A DNA stretch of 35,382 nt from Oscillospiraceae bacterium (GTDB taxonomy: Bacteria; Bacillota; Clostridia; Oscillospirales; Oscillospiraceae): assembly GCA_017458085.1 (NCBI GenBank), contig JAFTGE010000027.1, positions 1 to 35,382 of the forward strand, in the 5' to 3' direction. The notes beneath the pieces were generated by a model, which saw only the letters and a list, made by a program, of their open reading frames with translations, was not told the origin of the DNA and did not search any database. Position numbers and translations under genes: made by a program. Below are positions 34,180 through 35,382 of the stretch, one piece after another (within the stretch, counting starts at the first letter, position 1; every line of letters starts with the position of its first letter).

Positions 34180-35160
34180 TTACAGGCTGGTGCTTTGGGC
34201 TTTCTCCTCTCGGGTAACAATGCCGCGTACGGTTGCGCCCCAGAGGACGGGCTCGTTTTTGATGGGGGAGTGGGCAGATTTCTCAAACCAGATCCATTCC
34301 TTGTATGGCGCTTGCAGTTGATCAAACCAAGCCTGCGCAATGGGGATGGGGGTATTCTGGTCATGCCGGCCCTCGGTGAGATAGACGGGCATCTGGAGCG
34401 CGGGTACGGTCTTGTCAAAGCAGAGATCGACTACCTCGTCCCACATGCTGTTGAGGCAGAAGAAAGCGCCCTTGTAGTATTTCCACAGATCCGTCAGCTT
34501 GTATTCTGGAGAGCGGAGGATAGGAATAATCATGGCCTTCATGATACCGTCGCTCTCGCCGTAGTCCTCGCCGCCATATTTGGTCATCAGGTCGCGCTGT
34601 ACCATGAGATCGTCAATGCTGGCATAGTGTCCTTCCTTCGGCCAGCCGATCCTATCCAGATCCTTCAGGGCTTTTTCGTCGCCGCGCTTCTTAGCTTCCT
34701 CCAGTACAAACTCATAGCTGAGTCGTTCGTTTTCAGGGCCGTTGACATACTGACCCATACCGATGTAAACGGCGACATCTTCCGGGTATTTCTGCGCCAG
34801 CAGGGTGCCCAGGGCCGTGCCCCAGGAGTGCCCGACCACATAGACAGATTTTTTGCGGAAGCGATTCTTCAGATAAGCAATCAGCTCGTGGGCGTCCTCC
34901 ACGCAGCGGGAAACGCTCATATCCTCGGCGCGCAGCTTCCGACTCCAGGTAAGGCCGGCACCGCGCTGATCCCAGCAGACCATGGTCGCGACCTCGGCCA
35001 GAGAGGATTGATCCCGCAAGACCCAGTGCCGGTCGCAGACACCGGGTCCGCCGTGAAGAAACAGCAGCACCGGCAGGGATGCGTCGGTTGACCGAATACG
35101 AACAGCCTGAGGAATACCGCCGATGGTCAGCGTCAATTTTTCGTCGATCACATATTTCAT
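34180..35160 (-). CDS. Alpha/beta hydrolase, proline iminopeptidase-like (S33)
   Basis: A 326-residue cytosolic serine hydrolase. The oxyanion motif HGGPG is at residues 36-40, DQRGAG at 64-69, the nucleophile S112 is in GHSWG, and the C-terminal region has the Asp in EGRHDQNTP and the His in KSAHSP. This HGGPG/DQRGxG/GxSxG set is that of prolyl aminopeptidases and close relatives. It may remove N-terminal proline from peptides or hydrolyse other small amides or esters; the substrate cannot be read. Start ATG at 35160 lies behind GGGGTG. It is the only minus-strand gene of this end and a single-gene unit. Confidence 0.88.
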   Translation of the reverse strand: MKYVIDEKLTLTIGGIPQAVRIRSTDASLPVLLFLHGGPGVCDRHWVLRDQSSLAEVATMVCWDQRGAGLTWSRKLRAEDMSVSRCVEDAHELIAYLKNRFRKKSVYVVGHSWGTALGTLLAQKYPEDVAVYIGMGQYVNGPENERLSYEFVLEEAKKRGDEKALKDLDRIGWPKEGHYASIDDLMVQRDLMTKYGGEDYGESDGIMKAMIIPILRSPEYKLTDLWKYYKGAFFCLNSMWDEVVDLCFDKTVPALQMPVYLTEGRHDQNTPIPIAQAWFDQLQAPYKEWIWFEKSAHSPIKNEPVLWGATVRGIVTREEKAQSTSL

Positions 35161-35186
35161 GAAAACACCCCGTTTCTTTTTTCCTT

Positions 35187-35215
35187 ATCATAACGGATTT
35201 GCAGAGAAAAATCCA
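35187..35215 (-). promoter_or_regulatory. Possible promoter of the hydrolase gene
   Basis: On the minus strand TGGATT (complement of 35210-35215), 17 bases, TATGAT (complement of 35187-35192). The -35 box is poor. A GGATTT/AAATCC inverted repeat (35195-35214) lies in the spacer and could be an operator. Confidence 0.35.
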
Positions 35216-35251
35216 TAGGGCTGAGATGAAAAATTGATCTCTGTTCCAAAT

Positions 35252-35289
35252 ACCAAGAAGCAGGGCCCTGAGGGGTCCTGTTTCTTGGT
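35252..35289. repeat. 17-bp hairpin, possibly part of a dispersed repeat
   Basis: Arms 35252-35268 and 35273-35289 pair over all 17 positions (two G.U) around a TGAG loop; outer arm ACCAAGAAGCAGG. No T-run on either side. The sequence that follows to the window end (35290-35382) contains no gene I can support; it has short GC-rich motifs such as CTCGCTTCGCTCGCG and CCTCGCTGACGCTCGG that look like non-coding repeat material. Confidence 0.5.
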
Positions 35290-35382
35290 GGTGTAGCGGT
35301 GGTGGGACAGCAACTCGCTTCGCTCGCGTGCATAAGTTCGGCTTAGCCAATCAACCCTCGCTGACGCTCGGCTTTTTGGAGC

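Noticed and set aside
34733-35350. Minus-strand frame overlapping the hydrolase and the right-hand repeat
   Set aside because: It is out of frame with the well-supported hydrolase and its start lies in non-coding repeat-like sequence.
35290-35382. Possible tRNA or structured RNA at the right edge
   Set aside because: No cloverleaf, T-loop or CCA-like end could be traced on either strand.

Overview
The window is a stretch of a spore-forming Clostridia chromosome, most like the Oscillospiraceae and relatives. I infer this from the moderately high GC coding sequence, the Firmicutes gene order (yicC-remA-gmk-rpoZ ... priA-def-fmt-rsmB-rlmN-prpC-prkC-rsgA ... spoVM), the type-A RNase P RNA, and spore genes (SpoVM, a SipL-like protein, YunB, CotJ). 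No species call can be made from this alone. Almost everything reads on the + strand in tightly packed, often overlapping genes. The exceptions are a small XRE regulator, rnpB and an alpha/beta hydrolase.

Layout. 1-8031: 3' part of uvrA, recD2, comF, an isolated mreB, ispD-ispF (overlapping, MEP isoprenoid pathway), then a DUF3343 protein with a cysteine-desulfurase-family enzyme. 8037-10633: a clear promoter leads into cdaA-cdaR (c-di-AMP synthesis) and an RseC-like gene. 10648-22141: a long housekeeping run covering RNA turnover (YicC), RemA, guanylate kinase, omega, PriA, deformylase/formyltransferase, rRNA methylases, the PP2C phosphatase/PASTA kinase pair and RsgA. Compared with Bacillus, coaBC, rpe and thiN are missing from this run. 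22160-24125: a terminator, then two very small genes (a 50-residue membrane hairpin and a 24-residue SpoVM) and a SPOCS/LysM protein resembling SipL. 24147-24970: yebC with its own promoter.

25036-27060 is the only clearly accessory segment. It holds a divergent XRE repressor and a GtrII-type membrane glucosyltransferase, lower in GC than its surroundings and bounded by strong hairpin terminators. A perfect 10-bp-arm inverted repeat overlaps both proposed promoters, suggesting a repressor-controlled surface glycosylation module. After it come rnpB (minus strand) and murD with back-to-back promoters, a PLP enzyme of the methionine gamma-lyase family, yunB, ligA, a fused cotJA-cotJB gene with cotJC, and a minus-strand proline-iminopeptidase-like hydrolase. 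The last 130 bases hold a 17-bp hairpin and non-coding sequence that may be a dispersed repeat.

The most useful observations are the very short spoVM gene beside its probable functional partner, the unnamed 50-residue membrane protein just upstream, the CotJA-CotJB fusion, the PASTA kinase whose activation loop has no threonine, and the XRE/GtrII switch. I saw no CRISPR array, prophage, transposase or tRNA gene.
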